A stretch of 36,193 nucleotides of DNA from Cupriavidus phytohabitans (GCF_000426345.1 NZ_AUFE01000054.1:1-36193), one strand, 5' to 3'. Shown: positions 8,553-18,681, counted from the first letter of the stretch. Made by a program: numbers and translations. Notes: generated from the sequence alone by a model not told the origin.

Positions 8553-9494
8553 TTACTCGGTGACGGCGTCGGAAGGATGCTTCCACGCCGCGCGCACCTC
8601 GCCCGAAGGCGTCAGCGCCAGGTTGATGCCACGACTGCCGATCGGCTGCTGGAACCAGCGCTTCTGCAGCGCGACCACGTCCGGGCCGGTGAAGGCAGTG
8701 GCGAGCGCCTGGTCGACCAGGCGCTTCCATTCCGGATCAGCCTTGGACAACATCAGCGCGTTCTGCTCGACCGACAGCGACGGGCCCACGATCAAGTACT
8801 GCGACGGATCCTTGGCGCGCGCACGCAGTCCGGCCAGCAGCACGTCATCCATCACGAAGGCCTGGGCGCGGCCGGATTCGAGCAGCAGGAACGACTCGCC
8901 ATGGTCCTTGGCGTAGACGTCGTGGTAGCCGTACTGGCCCTTCAGGCGGCGCACGTGGCGGTCGCCGGTCGAGCCCGCGCTGGTGACCACGGTCTTGCCG
9001 CGCAGGTCGCCAAGCGAGCGGATGCCAGAGTCGGCGCGGACCAGCATGCGCACGGTCGAGACATAGTGCGAGACGCTGAAGGCCACCTGCTTCTGGCGCT
9101 CGAGCGAGTTGGTGTTGGGGGCGCAGTCGAGGTCGACCAGCCCGTTGACCACCGCCGGAATGCGGTTCTGCGGCGTCAGTGGCATCCAGCGCACTTTCAG
9201 GTCTTTCAGGCCCAGCTTCTGGCGCGCCGCTTCGGCGGCGCGCAGGCACAGATCGACCGCGTAGCCGGCCGGCTGGCCCTTGTCGTCGGCAAAGGAAAAG
9301 GGCAGCGCGGATTCACGGTAGCCCAGCACGATGGTGCCGGAATCGCGGATCTTGTCGAGCACGGGAGTTTGCGACTGGGCATTGGCCGCAGCCGGCGTCA
9401 GCGCGGCGGCCATGACACCGAAGGCGAGCGCCGCAAGGGGGCGACGCGCGCTGGACAAACGGGCAAGCAGGGAAGACAGGACAGAGACGGACAT
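8553..9494 (-). CDS. Periplasmic amino-acid-binding protein (SBP family 3, GltI-like)
   Basis: Solute-binding protein of a polar amino acid ABC importer, most like the glutamate/aspartate binder GltI. From the ATG at 9494 it has 313 residues. The signal peptide ends near AAANA (residue 39), then VLDKIRDSGTIVLGYRESALPFSF opens the SBP_bac_3 fold. Later blocks YAVDLCLRAAEAA, LDCAPNTNSLERQKQVAFS and GKTVVTSAGSTGDRHVRRL fit GltI. The longer frame to 9656 is rejected because its extra 54 residues precede the signal peptide. No permease or ATPase gene is adjacent, so it is an orphan binding protein here. Confidence 0.85.
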   Translation of the reverse strand: MSVSVLSSLLARLSSARRPLAALAFGVMAAALTPAAANAQSQTPVLDKIRDSGTIVLGYRESALPFSFADDKGQPAGYAVDLCLRAAEAARQKLGLKDLKVRWMPLTPQNRIPAVVNGLVDLDCAPNTNSLERQKQVAFSVSHYVSTVRMLVRADSGIRSLGDLRGKTVVTSAGSTGDRHVRRLKGQYGYHDVYAKDHGESFLLLESGRAQAFVMDDVLLAGLRARAKDPSQYLIVGPSLSVEQNALMLSKADPEWKRLVDQALATAFTGPDVVALQKRWFQQPIGSRGINLALTPSGEVRAAWKHPSDAVTE

Positions 9495-9743
9495 TCGGGA
9501 AACCGGATAGCTGGCCGGCGGTGCGGCAAAGACGCTAGGGTATACCCCAGCCTTCGCTGGGCGAAGGATAAAGTCGTCATAAGCAAATGCCTCTCCGGTG
9601 AGACATGGAAGCCCAAAGCAGGCAAAGGGCAACAATCGCTGCCAGTGTGTAACCAATCCGCAATTTGTGGATACGACGCCACATGTCTATCAGGGCAAAC
9701 GGGTAGAATCGCGCCTTCCGTGCGCTTTGTCATTCCAAGAACA

Positions 9744-10853
9744 ATGAGCCCCCGTCCGTCACGCCTGCCCTGCATCGACGCGCTCAAGGCGGTCAGCTCC
9801 CAGCTGATCGTGCTGCATCACCTCGCTTTCTACGGTCCGATGTCCGACACTGCCTACCGCCTGGCCCCAGGGGTGGTGGACTGGCTGTATGACTACGCCC
9901 GCATCGCCGTCCAGGTGTTCCTGGTGATCAGCGGCTTCCTGGCCGCGCGCAGCCTGGCACCGCACGGCCGGCTCGAAATCCGCGAACATCCACTGGCGAT
10001 GCTGTGGCGCCGCTACCTGAAGCTGGTGGTGCCATTCGCCGTCGCGCTGCTGCTGAGCATTGCCGGCTCCGCGCTGGCGCGGCAGTGGATGATCCATGAA
10101 TCGATCCCGGCACCTGCGCACCTGACGCAGTTCCTGGCGCACCTCACGCTGCTGCATAACGTGCTGGATGTTGATGCGCTCTCGGCCGGTGTCTGGTACG
10201 TCGCGATCGACCTTCAGCTGTTCGGGCTGCTGCTGGTGGCGCTGTGGGCCGCACGCGCCCTGGTGCCGCGCCAGGCGCAGGCGGGCGCCGTTGCCGGCAT
10301 CGGCGTGGTCGCGCTGCTGGCGGTCGCGTCGCTGTTCTGGTTCAACCGCGATGCCGCCTGGGATATCTGGGCGGTGTACTTCTTCGGCGCCTATGGCATG
10401 GGCACGCTGGCATGGTGGGCCTCGAACCCGGGCCGGTCGGCCATGCCGATGCTGGTGATCGGCGCGGTGGCGCTGGCGGCGCTGATCGTCGATTTCCGCT
10501 TGCGCATCGCCGTGGCGCTGGCCACCGCGCTGCTGCTGGCCATCTCCCGCCGCGGCGGCTGGATGGAGCGCTGGCCGCGCGGCCATGTGGTCGGTTTCTT
10601 CGGCCGCATTTCCTATTCGGTCTTCCTGGTGCACTTCCCGGTGTGCCTGCTGGTCAACGCGCTGGTGTCGAACCTTGCGCCTGGGGAGCCGTTGCTGAAC
10701 GCGCTGGGCATGGCGGCCGCGTGGGCACTGAGCAACGTTGCCGGCGCGCTGTTCCATCGCTACGTGGAGAGCGCAAGCCCGCTGGCCGGGCTGCGGGCGG
10801 CGTGGGCCTGGCTGTCAGACTCGCGCGGATCGGCGAGCCGTCCTACTGTCTAA
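9744..10853 (+). CDS. Acyltransferase-3 family membrane protein (OafA/YrhL-like)
   Basis: 369 residues from the ATG at 9744. It opens with RLPCIDALKAVSSQLIVLHHLAFYGP, the usual start of acyltransferase-3 proteins, which carries the conserved histidine of helix 1. About ten hydrophobic segments follow, including QVFLVISGFLAARSL and the late ISYSVFLVHFPVCLLVNAL block. The family O-acylates exported polysaccharides or lipids; the substrate here is unknown. The open frame extends upstream to 8373, but that part is antisense to the binding-protein gene and is not coding. The ribosome site is weak. Confidence 0.85.
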   Translation: MSPRPSRLPCIDALKAVSSQLIVLHHLAFYGPMSDTAYRLAPGVVDWLYDYARIAVQVFLVISGFLAARSLAPHGRLEIREHPLAMLWRRYLKLVVPFAVALLLSIAGSALARQWMIHESIPAPAHLTQFLAHLTLLHNVLDVDALSAGVWYVAIDLQLFGLLLVALWAARALVPRQAQAGAVAGIGVVALLAVASLFWFNRDAAWDIWAVYFFGAYGMGTLAWWASNPGRSAMPMLVIGAVALAALIVDFRLRIAVALATALLLAISRRGGWMERWPRGHVVGFFGRISYSVFLVHFPVCLLVNALVSNLAPGEPLLNALGMAAAWALSNVAGALFHRYVESASPLAGLRAAWAWLSDSRGSASRPTV

Positions 10854-11001
10854 GGCTTGCAACCCTGCGCGCGCGGCGTTGCCTCCTGCTGGTGCGCGCG
10901 CACCGTCGGCGTCATGTCCCCGGCACGCCCTGCGTGCATGCGCGTCGCCCCGCTTGCGTACGGCTCCATACGGAGCGCGGCAAAACTCGCGTAAACCGGC
11001 A

Positions 11002-11031
11002 TTGGGCGATGGCATGAACGTTGCCTAGTAT
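11002..11031 (+). promoter_or_regulatory. Candidate sigma-70 promoter for the URC operon
   Basis: TTGGGC at 11002-11007 and TAGTAT at 11026-11031, 18 bases apart. Transcription would begin near 11038, immediately before the RutR-type palindrome. A tentative match: three of six consensus bases in the -35 hexamer and four of six in the -10. Confidence 0.4.
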
Positions 11032-11042
11032 GGAAGTGTAAA

Positions 11043-11060
11043 CCTGACCGTTTGGTCAGG
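11043..11060. promoter_or_regulatory. RutR-type operator palindrome
   Basis: CCTGACC-GTTT-GGTCAGG, a perfect 7+4+7 inverted repeat. The E. coli RutR consensus as I recall it is TTGACCAnnTGGTCAA; the core TGACC-n4-GGTCA is the same here. It sits 24 bases before the URC1 start and just downstream of a candidate -10, where a bound repressor would block initiation. The RutR-like gene at 14448 is the obvious ligand-responsive partner. Confidence 0.7.
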
Positions 11061-11083
11061 ATTCCATCGGAACCGAGGGTGCC

Positions 11084-12318
<1,235 letters not shown>

Positions 12319-12322
<4 letters not shown>

Positions 12323-13641
12323 CAATGTATCCCGAAGAGGATCGTGGCGGCATGGACCGTCGGGGAGCAGGCGAGGAAATGCGTCCGGGTGGGGGCTGGC
12401 TCAGCCCCGTGCCGGAAGGGCACCCCGCTTCCGCGCTGCTGTGCGCGGAGGCCGTGCGCACACATTGCGCGGCGGTCACCGAGCACGTGGCCAGCGGCGC
12501 GTCCGAATTGTTTACCTGGCACCCCGACCGCATCCACGCGATCGCCGACTACGTGGCCAGCACCATCCGGCAGCGCTATCCGGACCTGCAGGTGCCTTAT
12601 CACAGCCGCTGGCGCCACTTCGAGAGCGGCGGCGTCGACCAGCGTGTGGACCGCTGGCAGGTGCTGTGCGAGCGCGCCGGCCTGAGCGGGCCCGAGCACC
12701 GCGAAGAGCGCGCCCGCATCGGCATCGACCTGGTGATCCCGAGCGTACTGCTCGACGCCGGCGCGGGCCCCGACTGGCGCTACCGCGATCCGGCCAGCGA
12801 CCTGGTGCTGACCCGCTCCGAGGGGCTGGGCGTGGCCAGCTTCGTCTTGTTCGCACGCGGCGGCTTTTCCGCGGCGCCCGGCGACCCGCTGCGCGCGGAT
12901 GCCGAGCGGCTGCAGCGCATCGATGCCGACAGCATCGCCCACGCCTTCCAGGTAGCGCAGCACAACCCGCTGGTGGGCCTGGAAGGCCGCGCCGGGCTGC
13001 TGCGCCGGCTGGGCGAGGTGATGGAAGCTACGCCGGCGCTGTTCGGGCGGCCCGCGCGGCTGGGCAACCTGTTCGACTACCTGAAGGCACATGCGGTCAA
13101 CGAGCGGCTCGACGCCAGCTTTCTGCTGCGCACGCTGCTGGTGGGGCTGGGGCCGGTCTGGCCGGGGCGTATCGTGGTCGAGGGTGTGTCGCTGGGCGAT
13201 TGCTGGCACCATCCTGCCGCGCCCGGCGGGCTGGTGCCATTCCACAAGCTCACGCAGTGGCTGACTTATTCGCTGCTGGAACCACTGGAAGATGCGGGCC
13301 TGACGGTCACCGGGCTGGATGCGCTGACCGGGCTGCCTGAGTACCGCAACGGCGGCCTGCTGTTCGACTTCGAACTGATGGTGCCGCGCGATGCGTCCTT
13401 TATCGCCGAGCCGCATGCGGTGGACGAGCCCGTGATCGTCGAATGGCGCGCGCTGACGGTGACTGGCCTGGACCTGGTGGCCGATGGCGTGCGCCAGGCG
13501 CTGGGACTGGCGGAAGCCGACTTCCCGCTGGCGCGCGTGCTGGAAGGCGGCACCTGGGCCGCAGGCCGGCGCATCGCCGCCAAGCGGCGCCCGGGCGGTG
13601 CGCCGCCGTTCAGCATCGTCAGCGACGGCACCGTGTTCTGA
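12319..13641 (+). CDS. URC4-like protein, DUF1688
   Basis: 440 residues of the DUF1688 family, recognised from YVASTIRQRYPDLQVPYHSRWRHF followed by ESGGVDQRVD, and from further conserved blocks such as RYRDPASDLVLTRSEGLGVASF, LFGRPARLGNLFDYLKAHA and VPFHKLTQWLTYSLLEPLE. In the yeast Lachancea kluyveri the homologue URC4 is required for uracil catabolism together with URC1, but no reaction is firmly assigned to this family. The ATG overlaps the URC1 stop in an ATGA, so the two are translationally coupled, matching their joint role. The first ~30 residues look disordered. The stop at 13641 is followed by two perfect hairpins. Confidence 0.85.
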
Positions 13642-13644
13642 GCA

Positions 13645-13686
13645 CGGCGGGCGCCCCTGCGCCCGCCGCGATCGCGTTCCGCGATC
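13645..13686 (+). other. Two adjacent perfect hairpins between URC4 and upp
   Basis: First hairpin 13645-13668: CGGCGGGCGC, loop CCCT, GCGCCCGCCG (10 bp). Second hairpin 13670-13686: GATCGCG, loop TTC, CGCGATC (7 bp). No T-run follows, so they are not simple terminators. They could stabilise the upstream message or pause polymerase between the URC1-URC4 pair and upp. Confidence 0.6.
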
Positions 13687-13740
13687 TGCAAGGTTTGCGT
13701 TGGATAACGTGGCATCAAACATGGCATCAGGAGCGTCCCC

Positions 13741-14448
13741 ATGAACGACATGTCCGCTGTTCCCGCTGCTCCCGACGCTGTTCCCGGTGTAGCCAGCCGC
13801 GACGACAACGCTGCCGGCATGCCCGGCGTGCTGGTCGTCGACCATCCGCTCGTGCAGCACAAGGTCACGCTGGTGCGCAGCGAGGAAACCACCACCGACA
13901 ATTTCCGCCGCCTGGTGCGCGAGATCAGCCAGTTGCTGACCTACGAAGCCACGCGCGACCTGGCGATGGAAACCATTTCCATCCGCACCCCAATCGCGCC
14001 GACGCAGTCGCGCATACTGTCGGGCAAGAAGCTGTGCCTGGTGTCGATCCTGCGTGCCGGCAATGGTTTCATCGACGGCATGCTGGAATTGCTGCCGGCG
14101 GCGCGCGTCGGTCATATCGGGCTGTACCGCGACCCCGAGACGCTCGAGCCGATCGAGTACTACTTCAAGATGCCGGAAGATATCCACGAGCGCATGGTCA
14201 TCGTGGTCGATCCGATGCTGGCCACCGGCAACTCGGCCATTGCCGCGCTGAACCGGCTGAAGGAGGCGGGCGTCACCACCATGAAATACGTGTGCCTGAT
14301 CGCCTCGCGTCCGGGCTTGCGCGCGCTGCGTGCCGCGCATCCCGAAGTGGGGATCGTCACCGCCGCGATCGACGAGACGCTCAACGAGCACGGCTACATC
14401 GTGCCCGGCCTGGGCGATGCCGGCGACCGCCTCTACGGCACACGGTGA
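13741..14448 (+). CDS. upp: Uracil phosphoribosyltransferase
   Basis: 235 residues. Converts uracil and PRPP to UMP in the cytoplasm. The PRPP-binding signature is VVDPMLATGNSA, and the uracil-binding C-terminus YIVPGLGDAGDRLYGT is intact. ISIRTPIAPTQSRILSGKKL and SILRAGNGFIDGML follow the family pattern. An N-terminal extension of about 30 residues, rich in Ala, Pro and Asp, precedes the conserved domain. The start has AGGAG eight bases upstream. The stop overlaps the ATG of the regulator (TGATG). In the URC pathway the equivalent enzyme (yeast URC6/FUR1) makes the UMP on which degradation depends, so this copy probably serves catabolism. Confidence 0.93.
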   Translation: MNDMSAVPAAPDAVPGVASRDDNAAGMPGVLVVDHPLVQHKVTLVRSEETTTDNFRRLVREISQLLTYEATRDLAMETISIRTPIAPTQSRILSGKKLCLVSILRAGNGFIDGMLELLPAARVGHIGLYRDPETLEPIEYYFKMPEDIHERMVIVVDPMLATGNSAIAALNRLKEAGVTTMKYVCLIASRPGLRALRAAHPEVGIVTAAIDETLNEHGYIVPGLGDAGDRLYGTR

Positions 14449-15170
14449 TGGACCCGGGCGCCAGCGCCACACCGCGCCGGGCGCTGCCGGCGCATGGCAT
14501 ACCGCTTGCGCACGAAGGGCCTGCCGGCCGCATCCGGCAGGAAAACCAGGCCATGATCATGCGCGCGGCCGAGTACGTGTTCGCGCGCGCGGGGTTTGCC
14601 GGCGCCACCATGGCCGAGATCGCGACGCGCGCCGGCGTGCCCAAGTCGAACCTGCACTACTACTTCCGCACCAAGCAGGCGCTGTACCGCGCGGTGCTGG
14701 CCCACACGCTGCAGCTGTGGCTGTCGGAGACCGATATCATCCGCGCCGAACTGCCGCCGCAGGTGGCGCTGGAGCAGTACATCCGCGCCAAGATGCGCTT
14801 GTCCGCCAGCCATCCCGACGCCTCGCGCGTGTTTGCCAACGAACTGCTGCACGGCGCGCCGGAGATCGGCGAGATCCTGCGCCATGCGCTGCGCGAACTG
14901 GTGGCGCGCAAGGCCGCGGTGGTGCAGCAATGGATCGACAGCGGCCAGATGGCACCGGTGGACCCGCAGCACCTGTTCTTTACCATCTGGGCCGCAACGC
15001 AGACCTATGCCGATTTCGAGTCGCAGGTCTGCGCCGTGCTCGGTGTGAGCCAGTTGGGGCGGCAGGACTATGCGCAGGCGACCGAGCACCTGGTGGCGCT
15101 GCTGCTGCGCGGCTGCGGCCTCGCGCCCGAGGCCATGACCATGCAGGTGCTGGCTGACAGGCAGGGGTGA
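14448..15170 (+). CDS. RutR-like TetR-family regulator
   Basis: 240 residues. The N-terminal helix-turn-helix (about 30-80) contains GATMAEIATRAGVPKSNLHYYFRTKQALY. The ligand domain aligns by eye with E. coli RutR: SRVFANELLHGAP resembles SRLFCMEMLAGAP, and APVDPQHLFFTIWAATQTYADF resembles its APIDPQHLIFMIWASTQHYADF. RutR binds uracil and loses DNA affinity, controlling pyrimidine use. The start overlaps the upp stop by one base, so the regulator is the last gene of the operon. It probably binds the palindrome at 11043-11060 and so controls its own synthesis. Confidence 0.85.
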   Translation: MDPGASATPRRALPAHGIPLAHEGPAGRIRQENQAMIMRAAEYVFARAGFAGATMAEIATRAGVPKSNLHYYFRTKQALYRAVLAHTLQLWLSETDIIRAELPPQVALEQYIRAKMRLSASHPDASRVFANELLHGAPEIGEILRHALRELVARKAAVVQQWIDSGQMAPVDPQHLFFTIWAATQTYADFESQVCAVLGVSQLGRQDYAQATEHLVALLLRGCGLAPEAMTMQVLADRQG

Positions 15171-15272
15171 GCGCATCGTCCGTACCGTCCGCACGCGCGC
15201 TGCCTGCGCCCCGCGCGGCCATGCGATCATGCGCCGTGCTTTCCGTCTGAACCTTCCCCTTCAAGAGACGCC

Positions 15273-16559
15273 ATGCTCGACCTGATCTTGCGGCACTGCA
15301 ACCTGCCCGACGGGCGCACCGGCATCGATATCGGCATTGCCGAAGGCCGCATCGCCGCGGTGGAACCGGCGCTGGCCGCGCGGGCCGCCGAGGAAATCGA
15401 TGCCGCCGGCCAGCTGGTGACGCCGCCGTTCGTCGACGCGCATTTCCATATGGACTCGACGCTGTCGTACGGGCTGCCGCGCGTGAACCAGTCCGGCACG
15501 CTGCTCGAAGGCATTGCGCTGTGGGGCGAACTCAAGCCGATGCTGACGCAGGAAGCGCTGGTCGAACGCGCGCTGGCCTACTGCGACTGGGCCGTGGCGC
15601 GCGGGCTGCTGGCGATCCGCTCGCACGTCGACGTCTGCGATCCGCGCCTGCTCGCGCTGGAAGCGCTACTGCACGTGCGCGAGCGCGTGCGTCCTTACCT
15701 CGACCTGCAGCTGGTGGCGTTCCCGCAGGACGGCGTGCTACGCGCGCCCGGCGCGCTGCAGAACCTGACGCGCGCGCTCGACATGGGCGTCGAGGTGGTC
15801 GGCGGCATCCCGCATTTCGAGCGCACCATGGCGCAGGGCGCGGAATCGGTGCGGCTGCTGTGCGAGCTGGCGGCCGAGCGCGGGCTGCGCGTCGACATGC
15901 ATTGCGACGAAAGCGACGACCCGCTGTCGCGCCATATCGAGACGCTGGCGAGCGAGACGGTGCGGCTCGGCCTGCATGGCCGCGTGGCCGGCTCGCACCT
16001 GACCTCCATGCACTCGATGGACAACTACTACGTGTCCAAGCTGCTCCCGCTGATGCGCGAGGCCGGCGTCGCGGCAATCGCCAACCCGCTGATCAACATC
16101 ACGCTGCAGGGGCGGCACGACAGCTACCCCAGGCGCCGCGGCATGACGCGCGTGCCTGAACTGCTGGCGGCCGGCGTGCCGGTCGCGTTCGGCCACGACT
16201 GCGTGATGGACCCGTGGTACGCCCTGGGCTCGGGCGACATGCTTGAAGTCGCGCATATGGGCCTGCATGTGGCGCAGATGACCGGGCAGGAGGCGATGCG
16301 GGCCTGCTTTGCCGCGGTGACCACGGCGCCGGCGCACATCCTTGGTCTGGACGGCTACGGCATCGCGCCGGGCTGCAGGGCCGACCTGGTGCTGCTGCAG
16401 GCGCGCGACCCGGTCGAGGCGATCAGGCTGCGCGCCACGCGGCTGCGCGTGCTGCGGGCTGGCAAGACCATTGCCGCCACGCCGCCTGCGACGGTGGCGC
16501 TGCAGTTGCCCGGACGGCCGGCGCACGTGGATTTCATGCGGCGGGGTGGCGAGCAGTAG
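15273..16559 (+). CDS. codA: Cytosine deaminase
   Basis: 428 residues, amidohydrolase superfamily, converting cytosine to uracil and ammonia. Metal ligands and catalytic residues match E. coli CodA: H57 and H59 in DAHFHMD, the glutamine of VAFPQDG, MHCDESDD (His and Glu), SHLTSMHS, and the aspartate of GHDCVMDPWY. Motifs VNQSGTLLEGI and PRRRGMTRV are also typical. It lies 102 bases after the RutR-like gene in the same direction, with AAGAGA before the ATG. No RutR palindrome is seen in the gap, so it may be read from the operon or a separate promoter. It feeds uracil to upp and the URC genes. Confidence 0.92.
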   Translation: MLDLILRHCNLPDGRTGIDIGIAEGRIAAVEPALAARAAEEIDAAGQLVTPPFVDAHFHMDSTLSYGLPRVNQSGTLLEGIALWGELKPMLTQEALVERALAYCDWAVARGLLAIRSHVDVCDPRLLALEALLHVRERVRPYLDLQLVAFPQDGVLRAPGALQNLTRALDMGVEVVGGIPHFERTMAQGAESVRLLCELAAERGLRVDMHCDESDDPLSRHIETLASETVRLGLHGRVAGSHLTSMHSMDNYYVSKLLPLMREAGVAAIANPLINITLQGRHDSYPRRRGMTRVPELLAAGVPVAFGHDCVMDPWYALGSGDMLEVAHMGLHVAQMTGQEAMRACFAAVTTAPAHILGLDGYGIAPGCRADLVLLQARDPVEAIRLRATRLRVLRAGKTIAATPPATVALQLPGRPAHVDFMRRGGEQ

Positions 16560-16599
16560 GTTCACGCAGCATGCCCACGAAGATTTTTGTGTAGGACTG

Positions 16600-16628
16600 T
16601 TGACAACGTCTTGTATCGGCGGCATAAT
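16600..16628 (+). promoter_or_regulatory. Sigma-70 promoter of tRNA-Leu
   Basis: Perfect -35 TTGACA at 16600-16605, 17-base spacer, -10 CATAAT at 16623-16628 (five of six). The predicted start near 16635 is about 33 bases before the mature tRNA 5' end. The strongest promoter seen in the window. Confidence 0.85.
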
Positions 16629-16667
16629 TTTCTTCTTCGCAACGCAGCAGCAATGCAGCGAAACGAA

Positions 16668-16754
16668 GCCCAGATGGCGGAATTGGTAGACGCACTAGGT
16701 TCAGGTCCTAGCGGTGGCAACACTGTGGAGGTTCGAGTCCTCTTCTGGGCACCA
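16668..16754 (+). tRNA. tRNA-Leu (anticodon CAG)
   Basis: 87 nt including encoded CCA. The acceptor stem GCCCAGA pairs with TCTGGGC. The D-arm contains AATTGGTAGAC, and the anticodon stem CTAGG/CCTAG encloses loop TTCAGGT with anticodon CAG at 16702-16704. A long class II variable arm is present, as expected for leucine, and the T-loop is GGTTCGAGTCC. Reads CUG codons, the dominant leucine codon of this genome. Confidence 0.96.
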
Positions 16755-16761
16755 ATATTCG

Positions 16762-16787
16762 GAAAGGCTCGCGCAAGCGAGCCTTTC
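16762..16787 (+). terminator. Hairpin after tRNA-Leu
   Basis: GAAAGGCTCGC, GCAA loop, GCGAGCCTTTC: an 11-bp perfect stem with a GNRA tetraloop eight bases after the tRNA CCA. The T-run is short (CTTTCGTCGTTT), so termination may be modest. Confidence 0.7.
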
Positions 16788-16796
16788 GTCGTTTAC

Positions 16797-16846
16797 GGGT
16801 CTCGTCCAGGGTCTCGATCCAGGGTCTCGTCCAGGGTCTCGATCGC
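16797..16846. repeat. Tandem 25-bp repeat, two copies (four 12-13-bp subunits)
   Basis: The 25-base unit made of GGGTCTCGTCCA plus GGGTCTCGATCCA occurs twice, at 16797-16821 and 16822-16846, the second with one mismatch near its end. It lies between the tRNA-Leu terminator and the diguanylate cyclase stop, outside any gene. Confidence 0.85.
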
Positions 16847-16878
16847 AGGCCCCGCCGATCGAAATTCCGCCGGCAAGC

Positions 16879-18681
16879 TCAGGCCGCCGGTGCCTCTTCA
16901 TTGCATTGCGCTTCGCGCACGCAGTTGCGTCCTTCCGCCTTGGCCCGGTACATCGCGGCATCGGCCGCGGCGAACAGCTGCTGCCAGTGGCGTGCTCCGC
17001 CGTGCCCGATCGCGACGCCGAAACTGGCCGTCACCTGCAGGGACTTGCCGCCGGGCATGCGCACCGGGGCACGGGCCAGCGCCGCGCGCAGCGCTTCGGC
17101 CTGCGCGGCGGCCTCGCCCGGGCGGCCATGCGGCAGCAGCAGGGCGAATTCCTCGCCGCCGAAGCGGGCCAGCACGCTCTCCGGCGGTACCAGCGCGCGC
17201 ATCAGCGTTGCCACCTCGCGCAACACTTCGTCGCCGGCCGCATGGCCATGGCGGTCGTTGATCTGCTTGAAGCGAACGACGTCGATCAGCACCAGGCTGG
17301 CACTGTGCTGCGCCGGGTAGCGGGCCGCCACCAGCTCCAGCGCGCGCCGGTTCAGCAGCCCGGTGAGGCTGTCGGTGCGTGCCTGGTGCTCGAGCTGGGC
17401 CGTCAGCGAGGCGCGTTCGCGCAGCTTGCGGCGCAGGATATCGATGGCATCGAACAGGGGCCGCAATTCCGTTGCGCGCGGGGCCATGCGCGGGGCCATT
17501 GCAGGCGGCGCGGCGTAGTCCGGATGGCCGCGTTCCTCGGCCAGGCCGATCACTTCGTCGCGCGCGCGCAGCAGTGGCAGGAACACCGAGCGCTGCGCGA
17601 ACACCAGGATGTAGCCGAGTACCGCCAGGATCAGCGCCGTTGCGCCGCAGGCGGCCGCCAGCTCGCGCAGCGCCTGCGCGCGCGTGGCGGCGAAATGCGC
17701 GACCACCTCGTCCAGGAACACGCGGCGCAGCCGCTCCAGCGGTTCCAGCGTGCGCACGTAGCGATTCGTCAGTTCCTCGGGCGTCATCGAATAATGGCCC
17801 GACGCGCGTCCTTGCGCGACCAGGCTGTCGATCATCGCCATGCCCTGTCCGAAAAACTGGTGATTTGTGTCGGCGTAGGCGTGATCCAGCGCGGGCGAGT
17901 CGCCGAACATGTTGTACGCCGGACCGGCCAGCTGCCACAGTTCGAGCAGCCGTCCGCGCGAGCGCGTGGCATCGACCAGGCTCTGCACCGGCATCGGCTG
18001 CCGCGCTGCCACGGGCGCCATGATCTGCGAGGCGATGCGCCCGCCATACTCGCGCAGGTCGCCCAGCATCTTGCCGGTCAGGGCGGCTGCCGCCAGACCT
18101 TCGTGACACGCGGACAATTCGCGCACTTGCCACGCGATGGCCGGCTGCAGCATGTCGACCACGTTGAACATGCTCTCGATCGCATGGCGGATCGCGTCCA
18201 TGTCGCGTTCTGCAAGTGGGCGCGCGGCCAGCTGGTCGATCTCGGCGCGCGCCCGTTGCAGCCGCTCGCGCACGCGCTCGACCATCAGCGCCGGCAGGTG
18301 GTGGCTGTGCAGCCCGAAGGGCGGCGCGGGTGGGGCGGCCAGGCGCTGCAGCGCGGCGTCGCTCAGCGCGCGCATGGCGCGCAGGCGTGCGCGCGCGGCG
18401 CTGTCGGCCAGCGGCGGTTCGCCCAGCACGCTGTTGGCCGGCCCCCGTTCGGCGGACAGCACGTTGGCGGCGTCGAGCACGCCACGGTATGCCGAAATGT
18501 CGTGGAGGTTCTGCCGTGCGGCCATGAAGGTGCCGAACGAGCGCGCGATCACCAGCGCGGCCAGCACGAGCGTGCATAGCCCGCCGACCGCCGTCGCGAT
18601 CGCCAGCTTGCGCTGCAGGCTGTTGCCACGCCGCGCTGCCGTCGCGGCGTTACGCCGGCGCGCGCGTTGCCACTGAGCCAT
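16879..18681 (-). CDS. Membrane-bound diguanylate cyclase (GGDEF)
   Basis: 600 residues. Makes cyclic di-GMP from two GTP. A transmembrane helix (about 24-46) and a second (about 342-362) enclose a periplasmic helical sensor region of some 295 residues. After a linker comes the GGDEF domain (about 433-590) with active-site RFGGEEF (GGEEF at 508-512), metal aspartate D467 in LIDVVRFK, and the substrate-binding N and D of QINDRHGHAAGD. The residues at the usual RxxD inhibitory site are PPES, so product feedback through a primary I-site is unlikely. There is no EAL domain. The ATG at 18681 has GGGAG upstream. The signal sensed is unknown. Confidence 0.9.
   Translation of the reverse strand: MAQWQRARRRNAATAARRGNSLQRKLAIATAVGGLCTLVLAALVIARSFGTFMAARQNLHDISAYRGVLDAANVLSAERGPANSVLGEPPLADSAARARLRAMRALSDAALQRLAAPPAPPFGLHSHHLPALMVERVRERLQRARAEIDQLAARPLAERDMDAIRHAIESMFNVVDMLQPAIAWQVRELSACHEGLAAAALTGKMLGDLREYGGRIASQIMAPVAARQPMPVQSLVDATRSRGRLLELWQLAGPAYNMFGDSPALDHAYADTNHQFFGQGMAMIDSLVAQGRASGHYSMTPEELTNRYVRTLEPLERLRRVFLDEVVAHFAATRAQALRELAAACGATALILAVLGYILVFAQRSVFLPLLRARDEVIGLAEERGHPDYAAPPAMAPRMAPRATELRPLFDAIDILRRKLRERASLTAQLEHQARTDSLTGLLNRRALELVAARYPAQHSASLVLIDVVRFKQINDRHGHAAGDEVLREVATLMRALVPPESVLARFGGEEFALLLPHGRPGEAAAQAEALRAALARAPVRMPGGKSLQVTASFGVAIGHGGARHWQQLFAAADAAMYRAKAEGRNCVREAQCNEEAPAA

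Noticed and set aside
8373..9743. Upstream extension of the acyltransferase frame to 826 codons
   Set aside because: The extra part is antisense to the binding-protein gene; homology starts only at 9744.
10891..10904. Palindrome GGTGCGCGCGCACC after the acyltransferase as a terminator
   Set aside because: It leaves almost no loop and no T-run follows; likely a by-product of GC-rich alternating sequence.
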